The notes: generated from the letters alone by a model not told the origin. 64,000 nt of DNA from Okapia johnstoni (GCA_024291935.2 CM044316.1:7804501-7868500); one strand, 5' to 3'; shown: positions 11,013-22,644, counted from the stretch's first letter. Program-made: numbers and translations.

Positions 11013-11976
11013 TACTAACTGGCTCGGCTGTGTTCCACTCCTCGTGGCTTCACCACTTTCGTTTTTGTTTCTGCCAAAGATCTTCAAGAATACTAAAGCG
11101 ACAGCTCAATTATTCAGTAAGGGAAAACATGGAGGAAACAGGATAGACTGAGTGATATATTTGACCACACACTATGAATTAACACCCACAATCCCTTACA
11201 TATACACCTGTGCATTCATAAAAGAACTCAGTCTTAAGCAGAAATTTGGTAGAAAAACTCCAGTTCCTTGTTTGGAACAATGTAATCAAAAACAAGAATA
11301 AAAATTCTCCAACCCTTCCTACACCAACGTAAAGATTTTGTATAGACTATTTATAATAGAGAATACAAATGAAAAAGTAACCCATAGATAGTATTCAGCC
11401 TCACAAGAAAATAATTGCAAAATAAAGCTATTTAGCATACTGCTTTTTGATTCTCAAAGATATTTTTTAATCTGAATACCCAGAGTGAAAAAGAGATAAT
11501 GTGACATTAATGTATCACGAACTTTTATTACAAAGTAATATTTGCAAGCAATACATTGGTCTGGATTTTTCTTACAAATATAGAAATGTTTCAAACATAG
11601 CCCATCTTAAAAATAAAAAAAAAGATGCCCACAATTCACTGAACTACCTCCACACCAAATGCTTTTTATTACTTCCTTTTTCTGCAAAACCCCTTAGATA
11701 AGTCCCACTTTTACTAGAAGCACTATATGCCAGCCATTCTTGACTCTAATGGGTTACCTGCACTTAATAGTCAACAGTCACCCCTGTGAAGGTTCATGCT
11801 CATGACCCTTCTCAGCATGATAAATAAATACATTAGTTAGGTAATCAGAAAGGCAAACAACTAGCAATCTCTTAGCGTTGGGCCCAGCAAGTGACTATCA
11901 GGTGACCTCAAGGATATGTTCTTGGATTTGATTTTCTCTGATCCTTTTCTGTAGTACCTCCTGGATTCGCCAACTC
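11013..11976. other. Gene-free OR2 intron
   Basis: AT-rich with no intact repeat recognised. A decayed SINE-like trace (tcggctgtgttccactcctc) lies at 11023-11045. It separates the OR2 acceptor from the donor of cassette B. Confidence 0.5.
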
Positions 11977-12324
11977 ACCTGGTTGGGAACTCTGAGAGGA
12001 AGGTCACTGGGGGGAACTCCAAACTCCTCCTGGATGGTTAATGATGGAGACTGAAACTCTGGCTCCTCAAAAGACAGCAGGAAGGAGGGTGGCAAGAGTC
12101 TCCCAGCCAGACTTAGGACTCCAAGAGCAACTACCACACCCATGCAGTCCAAGGTTGTACAGGCTGAGGGATGCAGCAGAGGAGATATTTATAGCTCCCC
12201 TTGTCTGCTCATCAGCACAGTTCTGTCTTGTTACGCCAAACCCTAAGCACATGATTTCCCAGTGGGACACTAGTCTGTGAGCACGGAAGGGAATGTCCTG
12301 GAGATTCTGGGTTTCCAAGAGACC
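11977..12324 (-). promoter_or_regulatory. Cassette B: putative OR promoter and leader exon (for OR2), best TATA box
   Basis: Minus-strand order: O/E-like GGTCTCTTGGAAA (12312-12324), TCCCACTGGGAA palindrome (12255-12266), homeodomain-like CTGATGAG (12208-12215), a consensus TATAAATA (12186-12193), and donor CCAG|GTGAGT with GT at 11977-11978. The leader holds an ATG at 12141-12143 that stays open for 55 codons to the donor in phase 0. That is the phase in which the OR2 exon begins (TTG at 10892). The inferred intron is 1086 bases, the shortest of the array. Whether the leader is translated is unknown; in cassette A the same stretch carries a one-base indel after its ATG. Confidence 0.62.
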
Positions 12325-12949
12325 AGGTTAGAGTCAAGAGAATCCAGAGCTTATTATCATAGTTCTTCCTCGTGTACTTTCTGAATTCTTCAGTCTAACC
12401 TTCCAGCACCTCATCCCAAACCTGATTTAAGATTTTCTCCAAATTTAAGACTACATCACATACTTGCATAGATTAGATTCCTTGAGTCTATAAAGTATTT
12501 TGTAGTAGAGACACAGCCCCTGATGTCTAGAGAAAATTGCTCTTCTCTTTAATAAGGACAACGAGGAGAACTTTATTTCTTTGATATAAACCTTGAGCTC
12601 TGCACACCTCAGTTTCATGCCACGTTGTCCAAAATCATTTGGAATTTCATAATTATATCACAAGTTAAGAATTGTCATTTAGTCTCTCACATTGAAATGT
12701 TTGTTAATCGTAAGGTATATATTTGGATTTTTTTTCCTCTATAATATTTACTCAGAATAGGAAAATAGATATGTTCTTCCTTGTAGCTTCCAGAAGAAAT
12801 CCAGCACGGCAATCATTTTGATTTTACCAAATGAGACTCATTTCAGTCTTTTGATCTCTAGAATTGTAGAAGCATAAATGTGTTTATTTAAATCATTAGT
12901 GTGATAACTTTACATTTGCACTAGGAATTGGCTATAGATATTTATTCAG
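12325..12949. other. Gene-free module spacer
   Basis: Close copy of 6281-6900; no gene, RNA or intact transposon seen. Confidence 0.6.
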
Positions 12950-13143
12950 CTTCCCTGGTGACTCAGTCAGTAATCTACCTACAATGTAGAAGACACCAGT
13001 TCAGTCCCTGGTCCAGGAAGATCAGATGGAGAAGGAAATGGCAACCCATTCCAGCATTCTTGTCTGGAGAATCCAATCAACAGAGAAGCCTACAGTCCAT
13101 AGGGTCACCAAGAGTCAGACACGTCTTAGCGATTAAACCACCA
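12950..13143 (+). mobile_element. Bov-tA SINE
   Basis: Plus orientation from cttccctggtgactcagtcag to cgtcttagcgattaaacc. The paralogous site near 6896 in module A is empty, so the insertion is younger than that duplication. Confidence 0.9.
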
Positions 13144-13429
13144 CCAACACCATAGACATTTAGCCAATAAAATTTTGTTCAAGAAACCGAGATTACATTT
13201 CTGAATTTATTCATTTATCTTCCCCTGGGGAAAGACATACTGTGTTGTAATCTCATCTTAAGTAGAAGAGGAAATTTAAATTCAGTTTGGGGATATTCAG
13301 ACTTTTTAGCTGATAGAGATTTTCTCACTGCATATATGTAAATGTGCTTTAGATTGTGATGTCCCTGAGACACTAAGATAGGAAAAGTAATCATTTAATT
13401 TGTTGTCTACCATTTATACATATTAATTC

Positions 13430-14290
13430 TTCTGATCCAAGAACATACGATATTGCTCCATTTATTTGTACCTACTTCCACTTTTTTCATGAAAGTTTTA
13501 AAATGGTTTCGTGTATAGGAATTTAACCTCTTGGTTAAATTGATTTCTGAGTATTTTTATACCATTTTTGATGCTATTGTAATTGAGAGTTTTCTTTTCT
13601 AGATTGTTCATTGTTAGTGTATATAGACATAATTGATTTTTACATATTGATTTTCTATCCTGCAAATTTACTGAATTTGTTTATGTGTTCTAAGGTTTTT
13701 TGATGGAGCCTTTAGGTTTTCATAGATAGATAGATAGATAGATATAGATATAGATAGATAGATAGATAGATACATATAGAGACTTATCATCTTCAAACAA
13801 ACAAATTGATGTCTTTCTTTCCGATTAGGATAACTTTATTTTTTTTCCTAGGTACTCCAACTAGAACTTTCAGGACTATGTTGAATAGAAGTGGTAAGAG
13901 TGGGCCCTTTTGTATTGTGTCTGATCTTAAAGAAGATGTTTTCAATTTTTTACCAACCAGTATAATGCCATCTATGGGCTTTTTATATATGGTCACTTTA
14001 CTGTTGAGGTTCATTTCTTCTATATTCACTTTGGTAGAATTTTTATCACGAAAGAATGTTGAATTTTGTCAAATGATTTTTCTGCATCTATGGTCATTGA
14101 CATATGATGTTTATCTTTAATTCCGTTCACAAGGTGCATTACATTGATTGATTTGCTTTTGTTGAACCATACTTTTGTCCCAGAGATTAACCCCATGTGA
14201 TCCTGGGTTATGAACCATTTAATCCTCCATAGAACTTGATTTACCCACTATCTTGTTTAGAAATTTTTCATGTATATTCATCCGATATAT
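13430..14290 (-). mobile_element. L1 LINE, ORF2 fragment
   Basis: The minus-strand frame 13793-14029 reads like the L1 ORF2 reverse transcriptase (KGPLLPLLFNIVLKVLV). The upstream plus-strand text, such as tctgcatctatggtcattgacat, is the familiar antisense L1. A GATA repeat interrupts it. Old and inactive. Confidence 0.85.
13721..13773. repeat. (GATA)n microsatellite
   Basis: About 12 units of gata, slightly interrupted, inside the L1 fragment. Confidence 0.95.
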
Positions 14291-14329
14291 TGGACTGTAG
14301 TTTCCTTTTTCCTTCTTTAAAGATTTTTG

Positions 14330-14470
14330 AACTTTTAAAAATAGCTTTATTGAGATATGATTCACATGCCGTACAATTCACCAATTTTAAATGTACAATT
14401 CAGTTTTTTAGCACATTCTTAGATACCTGCAACCATCAACAGTTTTAGAACATTTCCTGATAGAATTCAT
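14330..14470 (-). mobile_element. L1 LINE 3' UTR piece (L1M type)
   Basis: atagctttattgagatatga, ttcacatgccgtacaattca and acctgcaaccatcaac are the antisense of old L1M 3' ends. Confidence 0.75.
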
Positions 14471-16029
14471 GATGCAGTTGTTAAAATCTGCTTATCTATG
14501 ATGACCTTCAAGAGTCCTGGCTGCTGTTCTTCCAATCTCTCCCCACTCCCTTGTCATGAAGTTTATGTCAGTTTTCTGGATGGGCATGTAGTCATTGGGT
14601 CTTCTGCATAGCTGGGGAAGCTGGACTCTCACTCATATGCTCTCACTTCTTTTGTAGGAGAAATCACAGGACAAAATTTTGCACATGGCATTGAGCTGTT
14701 CCACCTCAGGGAAGGCATGATGCCAGAGAAACACTAACTTGAAACATAAAGAAAGAAGACACCCTCAGCCAGAGTCATGAATGTGGATGTGAGAAACGAC
14801 TTGCCTGGCAAAGACTAACATAGAAGCAGCAAAAAAATGTATTATTTTACGTTTTTGCATGAAACATTCATCAATTTCTAGAGTTCAGTTATGGACTTGC
14901 TGTATGAGAAGAAGTACATTGCAGGGTGTATTATTTCACTGCAACTACTAGATAGTCATGCAAGTTGGCAGACCAGGCAAAGTTGATTGTCAAATAAAGC
15001 TCTTGAGAAAAGAACTCCAGAAGCTGGCAGTTTGTAGTTGGGCTGAGAAATCTCATATATGAAAAGAATCAAGATGATACATGTGGGACATACCAGTATC
15101 TAATATAGATATAAATAGTATATTTCATCCCTTGGGGGTTTGTTGAAAGTCTACTATTCTGGAATTTATTGATGTGAGATGAGCACATTGGGATGATAGG
15201 CTCATACACAATGTACACAGTGTTGAACTCAGCTATATGGACTTAGGAGCATCTGAATAGTGATCAGGGCACCTCCAGCTATAAATTTCACTTGATAAGA
15301 AAGGCTCTGTAATAAACTATATTATTTAGGATAGCTTGTTATGCAGCAATAGCTAACTGAAACACAAAGCAAACAGTAATGAGAGCACACATAACAATGT
15401 ACTGCTTTTTATTTTTGCCATACATTTTGATTTGGAGACAATATTCATGATTATTATTTAAACTTGTTTCAGATAACTAGATTATCAGTTGGTTCATTGG
15501 TTTCTCCTTAATGAGGAACTTTAAGTTCTGTGCTAAGAAACTTGGAATGGTTGGAAGGATATGCACATTGTGCCAAAATAAATGGTGATCTGGAATCACA
15601 TGACTGGGTAGATATTTAAGCTTGCTTGTGAGTCATCATCCTTTGATCATGAAGACTGAAGATTACTGAGGAGGAAAGACATGAAATGGTTCAGCTTGAT
15701 ATTGTTCATTCACTGCTTCTGATTCTTTACTAGTTATGATGAAATTTAGAAAAGTGAATATCCTTTGTTCAGAGCAACAGAGGAGCCATAACTGTAATCA
15801 GGACAGGCAATTTTAAAGTCAAAATTTAATGATCCAGGAAAACAATTATAAAACACACCAACCAATCACGAACTCCAATGTATAGACTCCCTGTCTCTTG
15901 GACACCAATTATCCATTTTTCAATGAGTATAGATAGAAATTGTATAGATAGATGTATAGATAGAAATTGTTTACATGTAAGGTTGAAATTTTGCTATGAC
16001 ATATTTAAGGTTATCTCTGACAATAGGAC
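14471..16029. other. Gene-free spacer
   Basis: No OR, ORF or RNA recognised. 14490-14800 is GC-richer and may be an old unassigned repeat. 15330-15800 resembles the unit found at 8480-8850 and 48480-48800 (atagctaactgaaacac, aacagtaatgagagc), so it belongs to the duplicated module. Confidence 0.45.
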
Positions 16030-16618
16030 AATATTGTTGCTGTTGTTCAGTTGATATTATGTCTAACTCCGTGACCCCATGGACTGCTACAGGCCAGGCT
16101 TCCCTGTCCTTCACCATATACCAGCGTTTGCTCAAGCTCATGTCCGTTGAGTTGGTAATGCCATCCAACCATCTCATCCTGTCATCCCCTTCTCCTCCTG
16201 CCTTCAATCTTTTGCAGAATCAGGATCTTTTCCAATGACTCTGCTCTTCACATCAGGTAACCAAAGTATTAGAGCTTCAGCTTCAGCATCACTCCTTCCA
16301 GTGAATATTCAGGGTTGGTTTCCTTTAGGATTGACTGGTTTGATCTCCTTGCTGTTAAGGGACTCTCAAGAGTCCTATCCAACACGACAGTTTGAAAGCA
16401 TCAGTTCTTCAGTGCTTGGCTTTCTTTATGGTTCAACTCTCACATCCATGTGTGACTACTGAAAAAACCATAGCTTCGACTATATGGACCTCTGTCGGCA
16501 AAGTAATGTCTCTGTTTTGTAATACGCTGTCTAGATTTTTCATAGCTTTCCTTCCAAGGAGCAAGAATCTTTTAATTTCATTGCTGCAGCCACCATTAGA
16601 AGCGATTTGGGAGCACAA
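16030..16618 (-). mobile_element. BovB LINE 3' part
   Basis: Minus orientation, from tgttgctgttgttcagttga to ttgctgcagccaccattag. It includes the inverted region encoding LGRKAMKNLDSVLQNRDITL. Confidence 0.93.
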
Positions 16619-17270
16619 AGACCATATTAGGTCAGTCTATTTATTCACATTTGCTTTTCAGTATGGATTTTACTGGGAGATACACATTTGATGATGATTT
16701 TTAATAGGTGACTATGGTAGATACTAGGGACACAGGTTGAACAGGCAGCATATAACCCCAGAAGAGCAGTTATAAAACTCAGTAGTATGAATAAAGTTCA
16801 TATTATCAAGATATCATGGACATAAAGTTATGATGTAGACAAAAAATGAGAGACTCAAAATAACAAACTGATTTTGGATTTCACTCTGCAACGGAATTAT
16901 ATAGGTTACTGTAGCTGCTAAGTGTGGTCTTTCTATGTGAGTGATACAACTCAAAACAATTCCTTATGGAAAATTAAAAAAAAATACTTGGGAAGATAGC
17001 TTTCATTTAAGGGGAAAAAATGAGGAACAAAAATTTTCCCATGAAATAAATGGAAATTTTCAAATATTTCTCATCCAATTTCAGAAAAAATTAAGAAACT
17101 TAGAGAAGTAAGGAAAGATATCCATATACTAGACAGAATAGAAAGCTTAATCAAGTGACTTACTTAAATTATATGGAGAAGTTGAAATCAAAGAAATAGA
17201 AAGACCAGGAAATAAATATAAGGAATAAGAGCTCTTTCTGCAATCTGATCAAGAATCACAATTTCTGCTT
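16619..17270. other. 3' flank of OR3
   Basis: AT-rich; 16850-17260 resembles the 3' flanks of the other OR copies (gaagttgaaatcaaagaaat near 17180 also occurs at 37510 and 63925). No gene seen. Confidence 0.55.
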
Positions 17271-18260
17271 CTAATGTTTTGCGTGTTGCAATAACTGACA
17301 CTTCTTCAGCCCCAGGACAATTGGCCCTTTTATAGCTGCCATCCCAAAGAATCTTCTTAGAGATTTCTTGATGTCTTTATTTCTCAGACTGTAGATGAAG
17401 GGGTTCAGCATGGGTGTGACCACTGTGTACATCACAGATGCTGTTGCACTTGAGTGTGAGCCATGGGTAACAGCAGAGCTAAGGTACACTCCTAAGCCTG
17501 TACAATAAAATAAGGAGACGACTGAGAGGTGAGATGCACAGGCGGAAAATGCTTTATACTTCCCCTGAGCTGATGAGATTCCATGTATGGAGAAAACTAT
17601 CTTAGAGTAAGAGTAACATATCCCAGTGAATGGACCAACACCAAACAGCCCAACTGCAAAGTACATCATCACATTATTAAGAAAGGTATTAGAACAGGCA
17701 AGTTGGATCACCTCTTTGAATTCACAGAAAAAGTGGGGGACTTCCAAGATGGTACAGAAAGACAGTCGTAATGCCAGTAAGCTTTGTAACAAGGAATTCA
17801 AGGCACCTATTAGCCATGATATCAGCACCAGCAGTCCACAGAGAACAGGGTTCATGATGACCTTGTAGTGCAGCGGGTGGCAGATGGCTATGAAGCGGTC
17901 ATAAGACATCACAGTCAGAAGGAAGTTGTCCAGCTGTACAAAGAGTAGGAAAAAACACATCTGGGTAAGGCAGTCTTCATAGGTAATGACTTTGGTTTGA
18001 GTTATTATATTCAGCAGCATCTTTGGGATAGTGGTGGAGATGAAACAGATGTCTACAAAGGACAGGTTGGAGAGGAAGAAGTACATGGGGGTGTGGAGGT
18101 GGGAGTCTGAGATGATGGCCAGGATGATGAGCAGGTTTCCAAACACAGTGATCAGGTACATGCAGAGGAAAAGCCCAAATAGGAGGGGCTGCAATCCTGG
18201 TTCCTTTGAAAATCCCAGAAGAATAAATTCTGAAATGTGTGTATTGTTGCCTGGTACCAT
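17271..18260 (-). CDS. OR3: intact OR7A-like olfactory receptor (329 aa)
   Basis: Seven-TM odorant receptor, the only copy with an intact start, all motifs and an adjacent promoter cassette. The frame stays open further upstream, but I chose the ATG at 18258-18260 ([12 protein letters not shown]) because it matches the family start and lies 16 bases inside the exon that begins after the acceptor CTATCCTAG (AG at 18277-18278). Visible features: N-glycosylation site N5; [11 protein letters not shown] at 58-68; C97, with C169, C179 and C189 for loop-2 disulfides; [12 protein letters not shown] from 118 (G-protein contact, S instead of the usual A); SYSK in TM5; KAFSACASH at 236-244; [12 protein letters not shown] at 283-294. 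The C-tail is long, ending in [14 protein letters not shown]. It should act in olfactory cilia through the Golf/cAMP pathway. The ligand is unknown. Confidence 0.93.
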   Translation of the reverse strand: MVPGNNTHISEFILLGFSKEPGLQPLLFGLFLCMYLITVFGNLLIILAIISDSHLHTPMYFFLSNLSFVDICFISTTIPKMLLNIITQTKVITYEDCLTQMCFFLLFVQLDNFLLTVMSYDRFIAICHPLHYKVIMNPVLCGLLVLISWLIGALNSLLQSLLALRLSFCTILEVPHFFCEFKEVIQLACSNTFLNNVMMYFAVGLFGVGPFTGICYSYSKIVFSIHGISSAQGKYKAFSACASHLSVVSLFYCTGLGVYLSSAVTHGSHSSATASVMYTVVTPMLNPFIYSLRNKDIKKSLRRFFGMAAIKGPIVLGLKKCQLLQHAKH

Positions 18261-18385
18261 GTGGTAGTGATCACTACTAGGATAGAAAGAAAAATGACTA
18301 ATTTTTACACATATAGACCTTAACATATTGAAATGCTGTAAATTATATTCAGTCATTTTAACTGGCCTTCTGTGACATCACAAGT

Positions 18386-18597
18386 GTCATCAGTTCAGTC
18401 TCTCAGTCGTGTCTGACTCTTTGAGACCACATGGACTGCAGCCCACCAGTCTCCTCCATCCATGGGATTCTCCAGGCAAGAGTATTGGAGTGAGTTGCCA
18501 TTCCCTTCTCCAGGGTATCTTCCTCACCCATGGATTGAACCCAGGTCTCCTGCATTGCAGGCAGACTCTTTATGGTCTGAGCCACCAGGGAAGCTGT
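18386..18597 (-). mobile_element. Bov-tA SINE
   Basis: Minus orientation from atcagttcagtctctcagtc to gagccaccagggaagc, in the OR3 intron. Confidence 0.93.
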
Positions 18598-18715
18598 GAC
18601 ATCAGTGAATAGAAATTCCCATAGTCAGGTTTTCCACCAAAAGGTCATCTTATTACACCGTTTAAATGCAAAATCTTTTCATGCATTTGAGGAAATTATG
18701 TTGAATACTGTGTCT

Positions 18716-18925
18716 TGGCCTTCTCAAGTGGCTCAGTGCTAAAGAATCCACCTGCCAATGCAGTAGATGAGAGTTCAACACCTGGGTCAGGAAGATCCCC
18801 TGGAGAAGGAAATGGCAACCCACTTCAGTATTTTTATCTGGGAAATCCCATGAATAGAGGAGCCTGACAGGCTATAGTCATTGAGATTGCAAAAGAGTCA
18901 GACATTAACTACTAAACAAAAACAA
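18716..18925 (+). mobile_element. Bov-tA SINE
   Basis: Plus orientation from ggccttctcaagtggctcag to gagtcagacattaac; moderately diverged. Confidence 0.9.
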
Positions 18926-19784
18926 TTGACTGTCTTCTGGGCTAAAATTGTAGGATGCTGACAACAAAACTCCCAATGATAAATAATAAAGAAAGAATAT
19001 AAATTAGCAAACAAAAAACATACCTGGTGACAGGTTTTAGGGGAAAAAAACAAGTATAAATAGAGTGAATGGAGGTGTTACATTTTAATGGGAGTTGAAG
19101 AAGATCTGCAAACTAGGAGAAATTTGAACAGAAGCCTGAAGAAAGACAAAGCAGAGACACAAAATTACCTGGTGAAAGAGTGTGCCCTGTTGGAGAAAGA
19201 GTCAGTGCAAAGGTCCTAAGTATGTCACTTGTTTCAAATTCTAGACTTAAAAGGAAGCCAAAGTGTCTAGGGGAATAAGCAAGAGGGAGAGTTATGAGAG
19301 ATGATGTCAGAGGCTGCTGAGGAACAAGGTGACCTCCCTGCTACAGCTGAGACCTTAATTCACATGTTGCTCTTCTTACTTTTTTTTTTTGTTTTGATTC
19401 GTTCCTTTGAGTAGGGCATATCCTTATGCCCTTCTGCTGTTAACATTGCAGGATTTGTCTTTTAAGGGGTTCCATTTTGGAGTATATAAACTCAAGTATC
19501 ACTGCCCAGAGAAATGCTCATTACAAACACAAACACACAGACACACACACACAAATACAGCACATTATGGTCTGCTGGGCTTGTTACTGCTTGGCTTTTC
19601 CTACTTCCAGTCACAATAATTAGGACATTGTGCTAACTATTAATAGCAAATCATCTTTACCATAAAGAATGTAGAAATAGCACCTAAATTCAAGTTGACA
19701 AGCCTCTTGAGGATGTGACATTCCATTTAATGTGAGGTCTTTTTTTTTTTTTTTTTTTGCCTTCTCTTAAAAGAAAATTTATGC
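18926..19784. other. Gene-free OR3 intron
   Basis: 19270-19370 (agatgatgtcagaggctgctgagg) is shared with 25010-25080 and in weaker form with 5005-5080, so it belongs to the OR module. A short (CA)n lies at 19522-19556 and a T-tract at 19739-19758. No gene. Confidence 0.5.
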
Positions 19785-19857
19785 TGGGCTGCCCTGGTAG
19801 CTCAAATGGTAAAGATCTGCAGGAGATCCAGGTTTGATCCCTGGACAAGAAGTTAAA
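19785..19857 (+). mobile_element. tRNA-derived SINE head fragment
   Basis: gccctggtagctcaaatggt through the B-box-like ggtttgatccctgg, ending in an A-run at 19855-19868. Confidence 0.75.
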
Positions 19858-19934
19858 AAAAAAAAAAACTGAGAGAGAAGAAAGAATAGAACATGTGGAA
19901 GAAAATAAAATCTGCCTATAGATCCCACCTCTTG

Positions 19935-20110
19935 GTGGTTGCCTTGCTCTAGGGCACTGTCCTTGGGGTATGTGTATTTTAGTTTTGCAGGCATTTCATC
20001 TTCTTGGACAAGTCTGACGGCCTCAGTGATCCACACTATGGTAACCCTCACGCTGAACCCCTTTATCTACAAAACAAGATCTAATAAGCTCAGGCAGTCT
20101 CTGAGAGACA
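19935..20110 (+). pseudogene. OR-like TM6-TM7 fragment on the plus strand
   Basis: The plus-strand frame contains TASVIHTMVTLTLNPFIYKT, which aligns with the family 7 TM7 block ([18 protein letters not shown]). The preceding SLGYVYFSFAGISSS matches the loop [12 protein letters not shown]. The rest of the receptor is missing. It is more diverged than any other copy here and is the only one on the plus strand, lying inside the intron of OR3. It is probably an old OR scrap; its subfamily cannot be set by eye. Confidence 0.7.
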
Positions 20111-21240
20111 GTGAAAAGGAGACTCCTTGCTTCCAGCAGCATTCCAAACCCAGTTATACTCCCTTGGTGCCCAGAATACTTAATAAAGTACCCTAAAATA
20201 ATTTATCAAAGGAAACATGAATCATTATCTTTGTGATGATAAAGCATTTTACTAACTGAACTCTGTTAGAAAAAGGAGCAAAGGGAATTAGCCCACAATT
20301 TACAACAGAAAATATACAATGTTCAACAATAGATGAGGATTTAAAACATAGGTAGTATAGAGGTTCTAAATGATTTTAAATGAAAAAATTTTGAGTCAGA
20401 AAACCCCTGTTTGAATCTCAGAACTACCACGTATCAGCTGTTTGTACTTAGACTACAGATCCATTCTAACGGTTAGTATCTTTACCCAAAAAGTGGGGGA
20501 AGAGGTATCCATTCTTCTAAGTTGGTAGACAAATTTACTCAATATATATACAAAACTTAACATGCTTGTTTCATGTCACTAAGTGAATGATTATAACTTG
20601 TGATGAGTTTGGCTGATTATTTTCTTCTGCCTCACAAATGTCTCTATTGCCTTCCCACTACTTGGTAACGGAGAGTTGCAAACTAAAGCTCATTAGTATA
20701 CCATCTTGCATATCAAATACAGCTTTTTCACGTGAACACTCAATGTGAGAGAAGATACTGTGAAATGTATATCTCAAGAACTCTGTTCCAAGGTACCACC
20801 TAATTCAATAGATGTGGGAAAAAATGGAAGATGACAAATATATCCCATCTTAGAATGCTGAAAAAAGGTGTATGTGTCACCACCCATGCCTCCAAACCTA
20901 GATTTCTTTTTCTCTGTAACTGTAAACCTCTTCTAATCTGCTCCACTTTACCAGAACCAGTTTGAGCTCCCAATTCCTCCTTCATTCATGTCTCCAAATC
21001 GGACTTCCATTCCCATCACTTAATTGTCAGCAAAGACTCTTGTGTTGCTGAGTCTATCAGACACTTCTCCTTTGAACATAATAAATAAACAAATTATAAT
21101 TAGTCAACCTAGCCAAACAGCGTGACTAATATCTCTGCTTTGGTATAAGATGATTAGGCCCTCAGGGGACCTCAGGTAAAAGTTTTCTACCTCCATTCTC
21201 TCTGAACCTTTCTTGAAGTACCTATAGAACTCTCACACTC
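20111..21240. other. Gene-free OR3 intron
   Basis: AT-rich module sequence. 20160-20260 and 20400-20480 resemble 5140-5230 and 5380-5450 (tcagctgtttg). No gene, RNA or clear transposon. Confidence 0.5.
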
Positions 21241-21589
21241 ACCTAGATGGGGACTATGCGAAGAAAGTCCCTGTGTGGATATTCAAATTCCTCCCTGGAT
21301 GGTGAATGATGAAGACTGGAGCTCTGTTCCCAGGCAGGTCAGAAGGAAAGAGGGAAGCACTGGTCCTTATTCAGATGTAGTACTTCAAATCCAGCAACCA
21401 TGTCCTGTGCAGCTCTAGGTTATGTAGATTGAGGGACTGCAGCAGATAAGATATTTACTGCTCCCCATGTCTGCTCATTAGGCACTGTTTCCATTGTTAC
21501 TCCCATCTCTGAGCATAACACTTCCCTGTGGGACACTGGTCTAGTTAGACAGGAAATTATTCTTACTAATACTCTGTTCCCAGGAGACC
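21241..21589 (-). promoter_or_regulatory. Cassette C: putative OR promoter and leader exon (for OR3)
   Basis: Minus-strand order: O/E-like GGTCTCCTGGGAAC (21576-21589), palindrome TCCCACAGGGAA (21522-21533), homeodomain-like CTAATGAGC (21473-21481), TATA-like GTAAATAT (21451-21458), then donor CTAG|GTGAGT with GT at 21241-21242. Together with the acceptor at 18277-18278 this predicts an intron of about 3.0 kb. It is the only cassette facing a fully intact OR, so it is the best place to test the model. Confidence 0.62.
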
Positions 21590-21617
21590 AGGTTAGATGT
21601 CAGGAGAATCTAGTTCA

Positions 21618-22215
21618 TATTGTTGTTGTTGCTCTGTTGCTAAGTTATGTCTGACTCTTTTCGACTCCATGGATTGCAGCACTCCAGGCTTCCCTGTCCT
21701 TCACTATCTCCCAGTTTGCTCAAACTCATGCCCATTGAAGTCAGTGATGCCCTCCAACCATCTCATCCTCTGTCATCCCCTTCACCTCCTGCATTCAGTC
21801 TTTCCCAGCATTAGGGTCTTTTCTAATGAGTTGGCTCTTCACATAAGGTGGCAAAATGTTGGAGCTTCAACTTCAGCATCAGTCCTTCCAATGAATATTC
21901 AGGTTGATTTCCTTTAAGATTGACTGGTTTGATCTCCTTGCAGTCCGAGGGACTCTCAAGAATCTTCTCCAGCACCACAGTTCTAAAGCATCAGTTCTTT
22001 AGTGCTCAGCCTTCTTTCTGGTTCAATTCTCCTATCTGTACACGACTACTTGAAAACCCATAGCTTTGACTATAGGAACCTTTGTCAGCAAAGTGATGTC
22101 TCTGCTTTTTAATACACTGTCTAGGTTTGTCATAGCTTTTCTTCCAAGGAGGAAGCATCTTTTAATTTCATGGTTGCAGTCGCCATCCACAGTGATTTTG
22201 GAGCCCAAGAAAATA
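21618..22215 (-). mobile_element. BovB LINE 3' part
   Basis: Minus orientation from tgttgttgttgctctgttgc through the inverted RT C-terminal region to gattttggagcccaag. Confidence 0.95.
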
Positions 22216-22420
22216 AACGAAAATGTAGAATTCCTCTCCTGAGGGTGCAATTATTATACCACTGTCACTGTCAGATAACCATGCAAGTCGGCAGAGAGAT
22301 TTTGTTGGTCAGATAAAGCCCCCAGGTAAAGAGATTTAGGAGGTAACTGTTGGCAGTTGTGCTGAAAACCTCAGAAATGTAAAGGATCAAGGTGATATGG
22401 GTGGGACTCACAGGGCCTCT

Positions 22421-22612
22421 GCTTTCCTTGTGGCTCAGTGGTAAAGAATCTATCTGCAATGCAGGAGATGAGGGTTTAATCCCTGGGTTGGGAGATCGTC
22501 TGGAGAAGGAAATGGCAGCCCACTCTAGTATTCTTGCCTGGAAAATCCCATGGACATAGGAACCTGGTGGGCTGTAGTCCATAGGATTGCAAAGAGTCAG
22601 AAACAACTGAAC
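22421..22612 (+). mobile_element. Bov-tA SINE
   Basis: Plus orientation from tttccttgtggctcagtgg to cagaaacaactgaacgtg; runs into a CA repeat tail. Confidence 0.92.
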
Positions 22613-22644
22613 GTGCACACACACACCACACACCACACACACAC

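Noticed and set aside
11898..12152. 84-codon minus frame similar to a 101-codon frame at 5789-6094, as a possible conserved small protein gene
   Set aside because: The frame runs straight through the splice donor. The two copies are recent duplicates, so similarity is expected without selection, and other cassettes do not keep the frame.
18031..18267. Plus-strand frames of 60-100 codons opposite every OR exon (also at 3270, 10666, 38156, 49980)
   Set aside because: They are antisense shadows of the conserved TM1-TM2 region of OR genes and recur only because that region is conserved.
17271..18356. A 361-codon version of OR3 starting at 18356
   Set aside because: The extra N-terminal codons cross the pyrimidine tract and splice acceptor at 18277-18278; the family start is at 18260.
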